Below the pieces are notes generated by a model, which saw nothing but the letters and a program-made list of their open reading frames with translations, searched no databases and had not been told where the DNA came from. Positions 1 to 10,143 of a stretch of DNA of 64,000 nt are shown here, in pieces; the first letter of the stretch is position 1, and each line of letters starts with the position of its first letter. This DNA is from Roseovarius nanhaiticus (GTDB lineage: Bacteria; Pseudomonadota; Alphaproteobacteria; Rhodobacterales; Rhodobacteraceae), in assembly GCF_900156535.1 (NCBI RefSeq), contig NZ_FTNV01000001.1, forward strand, positions 1,798,001-1,862,000, written 5' to 3'. A program made the position numbers and the translations under genes.

Positions 1-75
1 CTGAGTGACCGGCGCTACCGCGTGGCGGCTGGCGCCAAGAAAATCGCGCGGGCCGAGGGAGTGCCCGCAGAATGA
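1..75 (+). CDS. ccmF: Cytochrome c maturation protein CcmF, C-terminal fragment
   Basis: Only the last 24 codons are in the window; the gene begins upstream of base 1. The tail contains LSDRRYRV, which resembles the end of CcmF, the membrane protein that works with CcmH to ligate haem to apocytochrome c in the periplasm. Its TGA stop overlaps the next start in an ATGA (72-75), so it is translationally coupled to ccmH. The family call rests on this short tail plus the neighbour. Confidence 0.7.
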   Translation: MSDRRYRVAAGAKKIARAEGVPAE

Positions 76-521
76 AACGTCTGGCCCTAATTCTGGCGCT
101 GATCGCCAGCCCGCTCTGGGCCGTGCAGCCCGATGAGGTGCTGGACGATCCCGCGCTGGAGGCGCGCGCGCGCGCGCTGTCCGAAGGGCTGCGCTGCCTC
201 GTCTGCCGGAACGAGAATATTGACGCGTCCAACGCGCAGCTGGCGCGCGATCTGCGCCTTTTGGTGCGCGAGCGTCTGGTGGCTGGCGACACCGACGAGG
301 AGGCCATTTCTTTCATCGTCGATCGCTATGGCGAATACGTCCTGCTCAACCCTCCGGCATCTGGCAGCACCTGGGTGCTGTGGCTGGCGGGGCCTGCCAT
401 GCTGCTTCTGGGCGGCGGGATCGCGGCGGTCTATATCCGCCGCCGGGGCCGCGCCACGCCCGAAGACGATCAACTGACCGACGCCGAAGAGGCGCGGCTG
501 CGCGATATTCTGAACGGATGA
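72..521 (+). CDS. ccmH: Cytochrome c-type biogenesis protein CcmH
   Basis: A 149-residue thiol oxidoreductase-like subunit of cytochrome c maturation that keeps the apocytochrome CXXCH cysteines reduced for haem attachment. A signal peptide covers about residues 1-17. The diagnostic RCLVC motif (C42, C45) follows in a small helical domain, then a transmembrane helix at about 101-121 and a charged cytoplasmic tail. Length is normal for the short alphaproteobacterial CcmH/CycL. It is coupled by ATGA overlaps both to ccmF upstream and, potentially, to the next gene at 518. Confidence 0.93.
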   Translation: MKRLALILALIASPLWAVQPDEVLDDPALEARARALSEGLRCLVCRNENIDASNAQLARDLRLLVRERLVAGDTDEEAISFIVDRYGEYVLLNPPASGSTWVLWLAGPAMLLLGGGIAAVYIRRRGRATPEDDQLTDAEEARLRDILNG

Positions 522-538
522 AACCCGAGAAGAGCCCC

Positions 539-1318
539 ATGAGCCGATACAGCGCCATCACCTACGAGGAGGAGGGTGGCATCGCCGTCCTGCGTCTCAA
601 TCGGCCGGACAAGATGAACTCGCTCAGCGCCCAGATGCGGTCCGAGATCACCGATGCGGTCGGCGCCGCTGGAAAATCCGCGCGCGTTCTTGTCATCACG
701 GGCGAGGGGCGCGCGTTTTGCGCCGGTCAGGATCTGAGCGATGTGGGCAATGCCGCCTCGCTCGATCTGGAGCGCGTGCTGCGCGATGAGTACGCGCCGA
801 TGCTGCGCATGATCTGGGACTGCCCCATTCCTACGGTTGCCGCCGTGAACGGCGTTGCTGCAGGGGCAGGGGCCAACCTGGCATTGGCCGCCGATGTCAC
901 CATCGCCGCCCAGAGTGCGAGGTTTATACAGGCTTTCACCCGGATCGGCCTGATGCCCGACGCGGGCGGCACCTATTGGCTGCCGCGCCAGATGGGCGCC
1001 GCTAAGGCGATGGGTGCGGCTCTCTTTGCCGAGCCGATCAGCGCGAAGGATGCCTCGGACTGGGGCATGATCTGGGAGGCGGTGCCGGATATAGACTTTA
1101 ACGCGCATTGGCGCGCGCGCGCCGCGCATCTGGCAAACGGCCCAACCGAAGCGTACCGCCATCTGAAATCCGCGCTGCGCGGAAGCTGGAGCCAGAGTGC
1201 CGAAGCGCAACTGGATATAGAGGCGCGCTTGCAGGGCGCCTGCGCGCAGACCCGCGATTTTCAGGAGGGCGTCGTCGCCTTTCTAGCGAAGCGCAAGCCC
1301 GAATTCGAAGGCCGCTAA
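539..1318 (+). CDS. Enoyl-CoA hydratase/isomerase, PaaG-like
   Basis: A 259-residue crotonase-fold protein. It shows the oxyanion-hole segment GEGRAFCAGQDL, the second CoA-binding loop GVAAGAGANLALAAD and the segment IGLMPDAGGTYWLPR, which resembles PaaG/PaaF-type enoyl-CoA isomerases of phenylacetate or fatty acid degradation. An in-frame ATG at 518 overlaps the ccmH stop; ATG 539 was chosen because MSRYSAI fits a usual crotonase N-terminus. No paa or fad neighbours are present, so the substrate is open. Position behind ccmH suggests read-through from the ccm operon. Confidence 0.85.
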   Translation: MSRYSAITYEEEGGIAVLRLNRPDKMNSLSAQMRSEITDAVGAAGKSARVLVITGEGRAFCAGQDLSDVGNAASLDLERVLRDEYAPMLRMIWDCPIPTVAAVNGVAAGAGANLALAADVTIAAQSARFIQAFTRIGLMPDAGGTYWLPRQMGAAKAMGAALFAEPISAKDASDWGMIWEAVPDIDFNAHWRARAAHLANGPTEAYRHLKSALRGSWSQSAEAQLDIEARLQGACAQTRDFQEGVVAFLAKRKPEFEGR

Positions 1319-1862
1319 GCGGTTCGTCAGCGACGCCGCGCGCGACACGATCAACGCGGACACCAGTATCATTGCTCAGTCGATAAAGGGCCAGCGCGGT
1401 GAACCACTTCGGCGTATCTGCCTGCGGGGCAAGCGCCTCCTGCACAAGACGGGCACTGCGATGGGACAACTCTCTGCCGGGGTGCGGCCGGCTTGGTCGT
1501 GGCGTTCAGCGCGGAGGGCCAAAGCATGACAACAGCGCACGCCGCCCTCGCTTTCGGCCGGTTTGAAGCGCGTTTTCAAAGGTTTGGCATTCCCGCGCCG
1601 CATGGCGCTGGCCACGCGTCAATCCTGTCCGCATCTGACGAAAATCACAGCGATCGACATGGCACGATATGCCACCGCGCCCCCCGCCGCCGGAACTGGC
1701 GGTCACCGCAATAGGCATCGTCTCTTTGATCAGCTGCAAGCCGATGCCAAGGCGCAGGGGCGGCGCAATTGCGAAGCGCAGACCAAGGCCAAACCAACTG
1801 CGCGCCTGCAAGCCGAGGTGGATGCAAAGCTTGCGGGGCGACGGGGCGATTAAGCAGGCATG
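1319..1862. other. Gene-free stretch with possible decayed minus-strand coding sequence
   Basis: Between the hydratase stop and the gltA terminator there is no convincing gene. On the minus strand, bases 1469 down to about 1319 read as a protein-like segment (start MSHRSARLVQEAL, later FTALALYRLSND), but the frame runs on into the hydratase gene without a sensible end. It may be a remnant. The small frames on both strands further right have Arg-rich shadow-like composition. Confidence 0.35.
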
Positions 1863-1892
1863 AAAATGGCGCAACCGATATCGATTGCGCCA
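1863..1892 (-). terminator. Rho-independent terminator of gltA
   Basis: Near-perfect 26-bp palindrome (1867-1892): 8-bp outer arms TGGCGCAA/TTGCGCCA, one mismatch, then CGATATCG. Read on the minus strand it is followed by TTTTC, just downstream of the gltA stop at 1936. Confidence 0.65.
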
Positions 1893-1935
1893 CTCTATCT
1901 CTGGATGGGGGAGATGTAGGCCCCGCCATCTGCGG

Positions 1936-3231
1936 TCAGCGGTTTTCGATATCGACGTAATCGCGCAAGGCAGAACCAGCGTAAAGCTGACGCGGGCGAC
2001 CGATCTTCAGCTGCGGATCGGCGATCATCTCTTTCCACTGGGAAATCCAGCCGACCGTGCGCGACACGGCGAAGATCGCGGTGAACATCGAGGTAGGAAA
2101 GCCCATCGCTTCGAGGATGATCCCCGAGTAGAAATCGACATTGGGAAACAGCTTCTTGTCGGCGAAATAGGGATCCGCCAGTGCCTGCTTTTCCAGCTCC
2201 TTGGCGACTTGAAGGGTCGGATTGTCCTCAATGCCCATGAGGTCCAGAACCTCGTCCGCCGATTGCTTCATCACCTTCGCGCGTGGATCGAAATTCTTGT
2301 AGACGCGGTGGCCAAAGCCCATCAGGCGGAAGGGATCGTTCTTGTCCTTGGCGCGGGCGATGTATTCGGGGATGCGGTCCACTGTCCCGATCTCGCGCAG
2401 CATCTCGAGGCAGGCCTGATTGGCGCCGCCATGCGCCGGCCCCCAGAGGCAGGCGATGCCGGCCGCGATGCAGGCAAACGGGTTCGCGCCCGAGGACGAA
2501 GCAAGGCGCACCGTCGAGGTCGAGGCATTTTGCTCGTGATCTGCGTGGAGGGTAAAGATGCGATCCATCGCGCGGCTGAGGATCGGGTTTACTTCATAAT
2601 CCTCGGACGGAACGGCAAAGCACATGCGCAGGAAGTTCGAGGCGTAATCAATATCGTTGCGGGGATAAACGAAAGGCTGGCCGATCGTGTACTTATAGGC
2701 CATTGCAGCGATTGTCGGCATCTTGGCAATCATGCGTACGGATGCCACTTCGCGCTGCCAAGGATCGTTGATATCGGTGCTGTCGTGATAGAATGCCGAC
2801 AGCGCGCCGACTACACCCACCATGATCGCCATGGGCGGCGCATCGCGGCGGAAACCGCGGAAAAGAAACTGCATCTGCTCGTGCAGCATCGTGTGGTTTG
2901 TCACGCGATGCTCGAAATCCTCCAGCTGTGCAGCCGAGGGCAGTTCGCCGTAAAGGAGCAGGTAACAGACCTCGAGATAATGGGATTTTTCTGCCAATTG
3001 ATCGATCGGATAGCCGCGGTGCAACAGCTCACCCTTCTCGCCGTCGATGAACGTGATCGTGCTGTCGCAGCTTGCCGTCGAGGTGAATCCGGGATCGTAG
3101 GTAAACACCCCAGCCTGGCCATATAGCTTGCGAATATCGATCACGTCGGGGCCCGCCGTCGGCGAATGCACCGGGAATTCATATTCCTTGCCGTCGATGC
3201 GGAGCGTTGCTGTCTTCTTGTCGTCGGCCAT
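1936..3231 (-). CDS. gltA: Citrate synthase
   Basis: A 431-residue type II (hexameric, NADH-sensitive type length) citrate synthase that condenses oxaloacetate and acetyl-CoA at the entry of the TCA cycle. Visible family landmarks are the N-terminal beta domain, the catalytic His region [15 protein letters not shown], the second catalytic His in [13 protein letters not shown] and the C-terminal ISQWKEM segment. The start at MADDKK (3231) was preferred over an upstream frame start at 3255 because GGGAGA lies at a proper distance. It lies just downstream of gltX on the same strand. Confidence 0.96.
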   Translation of the reverse strand: MADDKKTATLRIDGKEYEFPVHSPTAGPDVIDIRKLYGQAGVFTYDPGFTSTASCDSTITFIDGEKGELLHRGYPIDQLAEKSHYLEVCYLLLYGELPSAAQLEDFEHRVTNHTMLHEQMQFLFRGFRRDAPPMAIMVGVVGALSAFYHDSTDINDPWQREVASVRMIAKMPTIAAMAYKYTIGQPFVYPRNDIDYASNFLRMCFAVPSEDYEVNPILSRAMDRIFTLHADHEQNASTSTVRLASSSGANPFACIAAGIACLWGPAHGGANQACLEMLREIGTVDRIPEYIARAKDKNDPFRLMGFGHRVYKNFDPRAKVMKQSADEVLDLMGIEDNPTLQVAKELEKQALADPYFADKKLFPNVDFYSGIILEAMGFPTSMFTAIFAVSRTVGWISQWKEMIADPQLKIGRPRQLYAGSALRDYVDIENR

Positions 3232-3307
3232 GAGGCATTCTCCCTTTTGCAGCACTCAAACCGGCGTTCCGGTCAGGGCTGGATAAACTAATGGCCTTAG
3301 GGCGAGG

Positions 3308-4726
3308 TTAATCGCCGCCCTGACCTGCATCCTCGAGGCGGGCGACCGTTTCGGCCTGTCCCAGCACCAGCATCATGTCAAAGACACTGGGCGTCGCGCT
3401 GCGCCCGGCCAGTGCGGCCCTCAATGGGCCCGCCATCTTGCCGAATTTCATATCCCGCGCGGCGGCAAAGTCATTCATGAACGCCTCAAGATCTGCCCGG
3501 TTCCACTTAGCATTTCGCAACTGCGGCGTCAATTCTAACAGCATACCACGGGATACCGAATCGAGTTGCGAGGCCGCCTTTTCGTCCATCTGGACAGGCC
3601 GGGACGCAAGAATAAATTGCGCTTTTTCAATAAGTTCCGGATAGGTTCTCGCGCGTTCTTTGAGATGCGGCATCGCCTCCAGAAACATCGCCGCCTGCTC
3701 GGGTGTGAGGCGCGGAGCGTCTGTGACGGCCAAGAAATCTTCAAGCTGATGCAGCAGTGCAGCATCTGGCGTGCTCGCCATATGTTGACCACAGATATTC
3801 TCGAGCTTCTTGAAGTCAAACCGCGCTGCGGATTTGCCAATTCCGTCCAGATCGAACCACTCCAGCGCTTCGTCATCGGTGAAGAATTCGGCATCCCCGT
3901 GGCTCCAGCCCAGACGCGCGAGGTAGTTGCGCATGCCCGCGGCAGGATAGCCCATCTGGCGGTATTCATTGGTCCCAAGCGCGCCATGACGCTTGCTCAG
4001 CTTCTTGCCGTCGGCGCCATGGATCAGGGGGATATGCGCATAGACGGGCAGGGGCCAGCCCATGGCGGTATAAATGAGCATCTGGCGCGCGGCGTTGTTG
4101 AGGTGATCGTCGCCCCTGATGACATGGGTGACGCCCATGTCATGGTCGTCCACCGCCACTGCCAGCATGTAAACCGGCGTGCCGTCCGAGCGCAGCAGTA
4201 CCATATCGTCCAGCTGATCGTTACGAATGGTCACATCGCCCTGCACCGCATCATGAATGACCGTGCTGCCCTCAAGCGGAGCCTTGATGCGAATGACATA
4301 AGGCAGGTCGGGATGCGTCGCCGGATCCGCATCGCGCCACGGGCTGCGATAGAGGGTCGAGCGGCCCTCTTCCTTGGCCTTGTCGCGAAAAGCCTGGATC
4401 TCGTCCTGCGTGGCAAAGCATTTATAGGCTTGGCCCGCCTCCAGCATCTGGCGCGCGACCTCGGCATGGCGCGGCGCACGCTCGAACTGGCTGACGACCT
4501 CGCCATCATGATCGAGGCCCATCCACGCCATCCCGTCGAGGATCGCCTGCGTCGCCTCGGGGGTGGAGCGGGCGCGGTCCGTGTCCTCGATCCGCAGGAG
4601 GAACGTGCCGCCATTGGCCCGCGCATAAAGCCAATTGAAGAGCGCCGTCCGTGCGCCCCCGATATGCAGATAGCCAGTGGGCGAGGGGGCAAAACGGGTG
4701 ACGGGCCGTTGGGACATGGGGCGCAT
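3308..4726 (-). CDS. gltX: Glutamate--tRNA ligase
   Basis: A 472-residue class I aminoacyl-tRNA synthetase that charges tRNA-Glu (and in many alphaproteobacteria tRNA-Gln, for later amidation). The N-terminal signature [20 protein letters not shown] holds the HIGH-like motif; the KMSKS-like loop is KKLSKRHG near residue 240; a helical anticodon-binding domain follows. ATG 4726 has a GAAAGG Shine-Dalgarno; a second ATG at 4717 is possible. It is divergent from the ComEC gene across 68 bp. Confidence 0.96.
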   Translation of the reverse strand: MRPMSQRPVTRFAPSPTGYLHIGGARTALFNWLYARANGGTFLLRIEDTDRARSTPEATQAILDGMAWMGLDHDGEVVSQFERAPRHAEVARQMLEAGQAYKCFATQDEIQAFRDKAKEEGRSTLYRSPWRDADPATHPDLPYVIRIKAPLEGSTVIHDAVQGDVTIRNDQLDDMVLLRSDGTPVYMLAVAVDDHDMGVTHVIRGDDHLNNAARQMLIYTAMGWPLPVYAHIPLIHGADGKKLSKRHGALGTNEYRQMGYPAAGMRNYLARLGWSHGDAEFFTDDEALEWFDLDGIGKSAARFDFKKLENICGQHMASTPDAALLHQLEDFLAVTDAPRLTPEQAAMFLEAMPHLKERARTYPELIEKAQFILASRPVQMDEKAASQLDSVSRGMLLELTPQLRNAKWNRADLEAFMNDFAAARDMKFGKMAGPLRAALAGRSATPSVFDMMLVLGQAETVARLEDAGQGGD

Positions 4727-4794
4727 TAACCTTTCGGTAACGATGTCGGGGATAGGTTCGGCGTCTGTCTACCTATCGGCGGGAAGGGAAACAA

Positions 4795-6876
4795 GTGGCG
4801 GCGCTTCGGCAGTCCTTTGCGCAGCTGCTGCTATTGCAGCGCGGGCACCTGATCGGCTGGGCGCCGGTTTGCCTTGCCACAGGCATCGGGCTCTACTTCT
4901 CGCTTCCGGTCGAGCCGGGCTGGCCCGCCTACGCGGCGCTGGCGACGCTTGGCCTGTCAATGCTGATGCTTTCGCGCTGGATCGGGCAGGCAGCGGCGCC
5001 GCTTGCCATCGGCGTGGCCCTCATCCTTGCAGGTGCGATTCTGGCAGGCGCGCGGGCGCATCACGTGGCGGGGCCGGTGCTGGGCTGGCGCTATTACGGG
5101 CCGATCGAGGGGCGCGTCGTCGGGATCGACCGCTCGGCCTCGGACGCGGTGCGCGTGACGCTGGACCGGGTCAAGCTGGCGCGCGTACCGCCGCACCGCA
5201 CGCCGGGCCGGATACGCCTGTCGCTTCATTCCAAGATCGAAGGCGCCGCGCCGCGCCCCGGCCTCTACATGGGTGCCACAGGCCACCTGTCGCCGCCCTC
5301 GGGCCCGGTGGAACCTGGCGGTTTTGATTTCCAAAGACATGCGTGGTTTCAGGGGCTTGGCGCCGTCGGTTACACGCGGGTGCCGCTCGTCGCGCTGGCG
5401 CCGCCCGAGGGCGGTCAGTGGATGTTCCGCATCCGCATGGCGCTGTCGGCGCGGGTGCAGGCCGCGCTTGGGGGCGAGACTGGCGGATTTGCCGCGGCCA
5501 TCATGACAGGCGACCGCTCGGGGATGGGGCAGGACACGCTGACGGCGCTGCGCGTGTCGAACCTTGCGCATCTTCTGGCGATTTCGGGCCTCCATATGGG
5601 CCTGCTAACCGCCTTCGTCTTTGCGGCTCTGCGTTACGGGCTGGCGCTCATCCCCTTCATCGCCCTGCGCGCCCCGGTCAAGCCTGTCGCCGCCGCGCTG
5701 GCCCTTGTCGTTGCGGCCTTTTACCTGGGCCTGTCGGGCGGCAGCATCGCGACCGAGCGCGCCTTTATCATGGTCGCCGTCATGCTGGTCGCTGTCATGC
5801 TGGATCGCCGCGCGCTCAGCCTTCGCGCTGTGGCGCTCGCGGCGCTGATCGTTCTTGTCCTGCGGCCCGAGGCGCTGATGGGCCCCGGCTTTCAGATGAG
5901 CTTTGCCGCGACCACGGCCCTCATCGCGGTTTTCGGTTGGCTGCAGCACGACGCACTGCCGCGCGGGCCAAAATGGTTGCGCCCTGTCATTGCGGTCGTT
6001 GTATCGTCGGGGGTGGCCGGCTTTGCCACAGCCCCCATCGCGGCCGCCCATTTCAACCAGATCGCGCATTATGGGCTGATCGCGAACCTTGCCTCTGTTC
6101 CTTTGATGGGCGTGCTCGTCATGCCGGCGGCGGTGCTTTCGGTCTGCCTCATGCCCTTCGGCCTCGAGTGGGTCGGGCTCTGGATCATGGGGCTCGGCCT
6201 CGATTGGATCCTTCTGGTCGCGCACTGGATTTCCATGCAGGAGGGGGCGCGCGGGATGGTACCCAGTCCCGGGCCTCTGGTGCTGCCTCTATTGTCGCTG
6301 GGCGCGCTGACGGTGATCCTCTGGCAAGGTCGCGCGCGGCTGATAGGCGCACTCCCCATCGCGGTGGCCTTTTTGCTATGGGCCGGGGTAGAGCGCCCCC
6401 GCGTGCTGATTGCTGACACAGGCGGGCTGGTGGGTATCATGACACCGGAGGGGCGCGCGCTCAGTACCGCCAAGGGCGACGGATTCGCAGCTCTCAACTG
6501 GCTGGAAAACGATGGAGATCCAGCAACGCAGGAAGAGGCTGCAGCGCGTTGGCCCGCCGCGCAGCAGGCCGAGGATTGGCCGGACATTCTGGCGCTTCGT
6601 GGTAAGCGCGGGCTACAAGAGGTCGCGGGATGCGGCGACGCAGAGTGGATTGTCCTGAACATCAGCGCGCCCGAAGACTGGCATCGGGGGCGGGCTGGCC
6701 CGGATGCACCGCCTTGCCACATCCTGGACCCGAAGGCGCTGCGTGTAACGGGCGCATTGGCTATGCATGGCTCGGATCTGTCGGTTATCACTGCCCGCCA
6801 AGTCACAGGTGCGCGCCTGTGGAATACAGCCCGAAGCAGCCCCGAAAAGCGCTCAAAGATCGCTTCAAATCAGTAA
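4795..6876 (+). CDS. ComEC/Rec2-family membrane protein
   Basis: A 693-residue polytopic membrane protein with the N-terminal DUF4131-like region, an OB-like soluble loop and the Competence domain signature [14 protein letters not shown] near residue 260, followed by about eight hydrophobic helices. ComEC forms the inner-membrane channel for single-stranded DNA uptake. The GTG start has GGGAAGGGA upstream. The C-terminal soluble part (about residues 540-690) is shorter and lacks an obvious metallo-beta-lactamase HxHxDH motif, as in many alphaproteobacterial ComEC proteins. Its 3' end overlaps lexA by 7 nt in convergent orientation. Confidence 0.88.
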   Translation: MAALRQSFAQLLLLQRGHLIGWAPVCLATGIGLYFSLPVEPGWPAYAALATLGLSMLMLSRWIGQAAAPLAIGVALILAGAILAGARAHHVAGPVLGWRYYGPIEGRVVGIDRSASDAVRVTLDRVKLARVPPHRTPGRIRLSLHSKIEGAAPRPGLYMGATGHLSPPSGPVEPGGFDFQRHAWFQGLGAVGYTRVPLVALAPPEGGQWMFRIRMALSARVQAALGGETGGFAAAIMTGDRSGMGQDTLTALRVSNLAHLLAISGLHMGLLTAFVFAALRYGLALIPFIALRAPVKPVAAALALVVAAFYLGLSGGSIATERAFIMVAVMLVAVMLDRRALSLRAVALAALIVLVLRPEALMGPGFQMSFAATTALIAVFGWLQHDALPRGPKWLRPVIAVVVSSGVAGFATAPIAAAHFNQIAHYGLIANLASVPLMGVLVMPAAVLSVCLMPFGLEWVGLWIMGLGLDWILLVAHWISMQEGARGMVPSPGPLVLPLLSLGALTVILWQGRARLIGALPIAVAFLLWAGVERPRVLIADTGGLVGIMTPEGRALSTAKGDGFAALNWLENDGDPATQEEAAARWPAAQQAEDWPDILALRGKRGLQEVAGCGDAEWIVLNISAPEDWHRGRAGPDAPPCHILDPKALRVTGALAMHGSDLSVITARQVTGARLWNTARSSPEKRSKIASNQ

Positions 6877-7568
6877 GTGCGAATGAGCCCGACAAGCCGG
6901 CCCTGAACCTTGACCTTGTGATCCGGTAGAACACGCGTCTCGTAAGCCGGGTTTGCAGCCTCGAGCGCGATAGCCCCGCCACGGCGGAAGAACCGCTTGA
7001 GCGTCGCTTCCTGATCCTCGACCAGAGCCACAACGATATCGCCGTTATCGGCGGTCGATGTCTCGCGAATGACCACAACATCGCCGTCATTGATGCCGGC
7101 GTCGATCATCGAGTCGCCTTTGACTTCCAGAGCGTAATGCTCGCCCGCGCCTGCGATCATGCCGCCCGGCACGGCCACATTGTGCGATGCATGCTGAATT
7201 GCCTCAATTGGCACACCCGCCGCGATACGGCCCATCACCGGGATCTCAAGCGCGTCGACCACAACGCTCCGCGCATTGGCGGGCGGCGCCTCATCAGGCA
7301 AATCGCCGTCAATGACCTGTGCGGCAAAGCCATGCGACGCGCTACCACCGAGTGACTCGGGCAGTTTGACGATCTCCAGCGCACGCGCACGATGCGCGAG
7401 ACGCCGGATGAAGCCACGCTCTTCCAGTGCTGTGATAAGGCGATGGATACCGGATTTGGAGCGCAGGTTCAGAGCGTCTTTCATCTCATCGAAACTGGGC
7501 GGTACCCCGTCGCGCTGCACGCGTTTGTTGATGTATTCCAGCAAATCCAGTTGCTTTTTCGTCAGCAT
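6870..7568 (-). CDS. lexA: LexA SOS repressor
   Basis: A 232-residue SOS transcriptional repressor and self-cleaving protease. The N-terminal winged helix begins [13 protein letters not shown]; the cleavage site is A117-G118 in the IAAGVP segment; the catalytic dyad is S153 (GDSM) and K191 (ATLKRF). It carries the longer linker usual in alphaproteobacteria. An SOS box lies 34 bp upstream of the start, so the gene should be autoregulated. It sits downstream of moeA on the same strand and converges on comEC with a 7-nt overlap. Confidence 0.97.
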   Translation of the reverse strand: MLTKKQLDLLEYINKRVQRDGVPPSFDEMKDALNLRSKSGIHRLITALEERGFIRRLAHRARALEIVKLPESLGGSASHGFAAQVIDGDLPDEAPPANARSVVVDALEIPVMGRIAAGVPIEAIQHASHNVAVPGGMIAGAGEHYALEVKGDSMIDAGINDGDVVVIRETSTADNGDIVVALVEDQEATLKRFFRRGGAIALEAANPAYETRVLPDHKVKVQGRLVGLIRTY

Positions 7569-7601
7569 TGCATGTGTTCCTCCGGGGTTGTATCCGCCTT
7601 T

Positions 7602-7616
7602 GTTCTATTCATGTTC
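7602..7616. promoter_or_regulatory. LexA (SOS) box upstream of lexA
   Basis: Exact match to the alphaproteobacterial LexA operator GTTC-N7-GTTC (GTTC 7602-7605, GTTC 7613-7616, spacer TATTCAT). It is 34 bp upstream of the lexA start, and close behind the moeA stop codon. Confidence 0.85.
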
Positions 7617-7639
7617 CTGTTTTGTGTCAACGGCGTTGA

Positions 7640-8812
7640 TCAAATTGGAAGTATTTGGACGGTTTCGCCGGCAAGAGCGGCGGGCGCATGCGCTTGTCGC
7701 ACCAAAAGTGCGTTCGCATCGGCCAGCACCGACAGAAGGGCGCTATCCTGGCTTGCTGCGGGGGTTACTGTGCCGTTCGTTACGCGTGCGCGCATGTAGT
7801 GCGCCCGGCGCCCATTGGCAGGCAAGTCCGTGCCCAGCCTCGCCTCTTGATATGAAGGTGCCATGGCGCCCAAACCCATCATCGCACGCAACATGGGGAG
7901 CATGAAGATATGCCCGCAAACCATTGCTGAAACAGGATTTCCGGGGAGACCAAGCATGACGGCCTCGCCCATGCGCCCCGCCATCAGCGGTTTGCCGGGA
8001 CGCATGGCGATTTTATAAAAAGCGCGCTCCATCCCTTGGGCCTGCGCGACCGCGCCCACAAGGTCATGATCGCCGACCGATGCGCCCCCGACTGTCACAA
8101 TCAAATCAGCGTCCTTGGCAAGCGAAAAGGCCGACTTGAGCGAGGCTTCGGTGTCGCGCGCGATAGGAAGGATGCGGGCCTTGGCACCTTCCGCTTCGGC
8201 GAGGGCGGCAAGACCGAAGATGTTGGATGCGGTGATCTGATCCGGGCCCGGCGCCTCGCCTGGCATGACCAGTTCGTCCCCTGTGGCGATTATGGCAACC
8301 GTGGGTTGGCAAGTGACCCAAACCTCGCCAATGCCCATTGCAGCAAGCAGCGCCACGTCACTGGGGCCAAGGCGACGCGGTGCACTCACCTCGTGGCCGG
8401 CCTTGAAATCGGCGCCGGCGGGGCGGATATGCGTGCCGCTCTCCAAGTCTGAATTGAGAGTTAATTGAGATGAGCTTCGTGTCACATCCTCTTGAATAAT
8501 AACGCGATCGGCGCCGGGCGGAAGAGGGGCTCCCGTAAAGATGCGCAGCGCCTCTCCGGTGCCGAGACGGCCCTCCCATCTGTGGCCCGCCGCGGCCTCG
8601 CCCACGACGTTCAGCACCGCGCCCGGATGCGCGTGGCTGGACCCTAATGCATAGCCATCCATCGTCGAGGCCGCGAAGGGCGGCTGGTCGCGCAGAGCCG
8701 AAACAGGCTTGGCCAAGACGCGCCCTGCAGCCGCGCGGAGTGGAACCAACTCCGCCTCGCGTGGAGGGCTCAGCGCGAAGAGGTGCGACAGGGCCTCGTC
8801 AACGCTTATCAC
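7640..8812 (-). CDS. moeA: Molybdopterin molybdenumtransferase MoeA
   Basis: A 390-residue protein that inserts molybdate into adenylylated molybdopterin to make molybdenum cofactor. Family landmarks are PFAASTMDGYAL near residue 45, GVSVGDHD-type loop (here GGASVGDHD), IATGDELV and GLPGNPVSAMV. It follows moaC by 38 bp on the same strand, forming the trpGDC-moaC-moeA-lexA arrangement. A complete-looking gene of normal length with both the MPT-binding central domain and the C-terminal beta-barrel domain. Confidence 0.94.
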   Translation of the reverse strand: MISVDEALSHLFALSPPREAELVPLRAAAGRVLAKPVSALRDQPPFAASTMDGYALGSSHAHPGAVLNVVGEAAAGHRWEGRLGTGEALRIFTGAPLPPGADRVIIQEDVTRSSSQLTLNSDLESGTHIRPAGADFKAGHEVSAPRRLGPSDVALLAAMGIGEVWVTCQPTVAIIATGDELVMPGEAPGPDQITASNIFGLAALAEAEGAKARILPIARDTEASLKSAFSLAKDADLIVTVGGASVGDHDLVGAVAQAQGMERAFYKIAMRPGKPLMAGRMGEAVMLGLPGNPVSAMVCGHIFMLPMLRAMMGLGAMAPSYQEARLGTDLPANGRRAHYMRARVTNGTVTPAASQDSALLSVLADANALLVRQAHAPAALAGETVQILPI

Positions 8813-8850
8813 TGTGCGACTCCATTTGCCCTGAGTGCAGACATCGACAT

Positions 8851-9327
8851 TCAGATCGCCTCGTATCGGCCTGATTTTCCGCCATCTTTCAGAACAACGC
8901 GCAAGCCGCCAATTTCCATCGCACGATCGACAGCCTTGGCCATGTCATAGACCGTCAGGGCTGCAACGCCAGCAGCTGTCAGCGCTTCCATTTCGACGCC
9001 GGTCTGACCTGTGGTCTTGACCGTCGCCGCGATCTGCAGGCCAGGCAGGTCCGGATCGAGAGTAAGGTCCACACTTGCCTTGGAAATGGGCAGGGGATGG
9101 CAGAGCGGAATGAGGTCCGATGTACGCTTGGCGCCCATGATCCCGGCAAGGCGCGCAACCGCGATCACGTCGCCCTTCTTGGCGCGGCCTTCTGCAATGA
9201 TATCATAGGTTTCGCGCGCCATACTGATATGGCATGCGGCGGTCGCCACGCGGGCCGTCACGGCCTTGTCCGACACGTCGACCATGTGGGCGTCGCCCTT
9301 GTCGTCGAAATGTGTGAGGCCGCTCAT
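8851..9327 (-). CDS. moaC: Cyclic pyranopterin monophosphate synthase MoaC
   Basis: A 158-residue enzyme that, together with MoaA, turns GTP into cyclic pyranopterin monophosphate, the first stage of molybdenum cofactor synthesis. The conserved [10 protein letters not shown] and [15 protein letters not shown] motifs carry the active-site residues. The start codon abuts the trpC stop (9328), so it is probably cotranscribed with the trp genes. Confidence 0.96.
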   Translation of the reverse strand: MSGLTHFDDKGDAHMVDVSDKAVTARVATAACHISMARETYDIIAEGRAKKGDVIAVARLAGIMGAKRTSDLIPLCHPLPISKASVDLTLDPDLPGLQIAATVKTTGQTGVEMEALTAAGVAALTVYDMAKAVDRAMEIGGLRVVLKDGGKSGRYEAI

Positions 9328-10143
9328 TCACATGCCCCCGGCGGTGAGCGGATTGGCCAGGATGTGACGTGTTGCGCTGGCGACATCATCGGCGCGCATA
9401 AGCGTCTCGCCGATCAAGAAGCATCGGGCACCGTAGCGGGCGATATCGGCCAAGTCTTCGGGTGTTTCCAAAGCACTCTCGCAGATGATCAGCCGGTCCT
9501 CGGGAACGTAGCGCGCAAGGGTCCGCGTCGTATCAAGAGTGGTCTCGAACGTATTGAGATCGCGGTTATTAATACCAATGAGGGGCGATGTCAAAGCCTC
9601 GGCGCGCTTCAGTTCCTCGGCGTTATGCACCTCGATAATCGCGTCCATCCCCCAGTCCGACGCCGCCTGTTCCAGCGCGGCGGCTTCGGCATCGGTGACG
9701 CTGGCCATGATGATCAGGATGCAATCGGCTCCGAGGCTGCGCGCCTCGACGACCTGATACGTGTCGTACATGAAATCTTTGCGCAGGACGGGTAGCTCGC
9801 AGGCCTCGCGTGCCTGGGTCAAGTACTCCTTGGCGCCTTGGAAACTGGGCGTGTCCGTCAACACCGACAGGCAGGCGGCGCCGCCCTCGGCATAGGCTGC
9901 GGCAAGCGCGGCGGGGTCGAAATCCTCGCGGATGAGGCCTTTGGAAGGGCTTGCCTTCTTGATCTCGGCGATAAGACCGTAGCCGCCGTTCGCGGCGTTG
10001 AGAAGCGCCTCGTGGAAGGGGCGCACAGGCGGGGCGGCGCGGGCGCGGTCCTCCATTTCTTCAAGCGGAACATCTGCCTTGGTTGCGGCAACCTCTTCAA
10101 GTTTATAGGCTTTGATCTTTTCGAGGATCGTGGGCGTTGTCAT
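9328..10143 (-). CDS. trpC: Indole-3-glycerol phosphate synthase
   Basis: A 271-residue single-domain TIM-barrel enzyme that closes the indole ring of CdRP in tryptophan synthesis. Motifs seen are [17 protein letters not shown] and IGINNRDL, which carry the catalytic Lys and substrate-binding residues. Not fused to TrpF. It overlaps trpD by 4 nt (ATGA), indicating translational coupling. Confidence 0.96.
   Translation of the reverse strand: MTTPTILEKIKAYKLEEVAATKADVPLEEMEDRARAAPPVRPFHEALLNAANGGYGLIAEIKKASPSKGLIREDFDPAALAAAYAEGGAACLSVLTDTPSFQGAKEYLTQAREACELPVLRKDFMYDTYQVVEARSLGADCILIIMASVTDAEAAALEQAASDWGMDAIIEVHNAEELKRAEALTSPLIGINNRDLNTFETTLDTTRTLARYVPEDRLIICESALETPEDLADIARYGARCFLIGETLMRADDVASATRHILANPLTAGGM

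Noticed and set aside
4726-4740. CtrA-like site TTAA-N7-GTAA at the gltX start
   Set aside because: One mismatch to TTAA-N7-TTAA, and it overlaps the start codon and Shine-Dalgarno of gltX; chance is likely.
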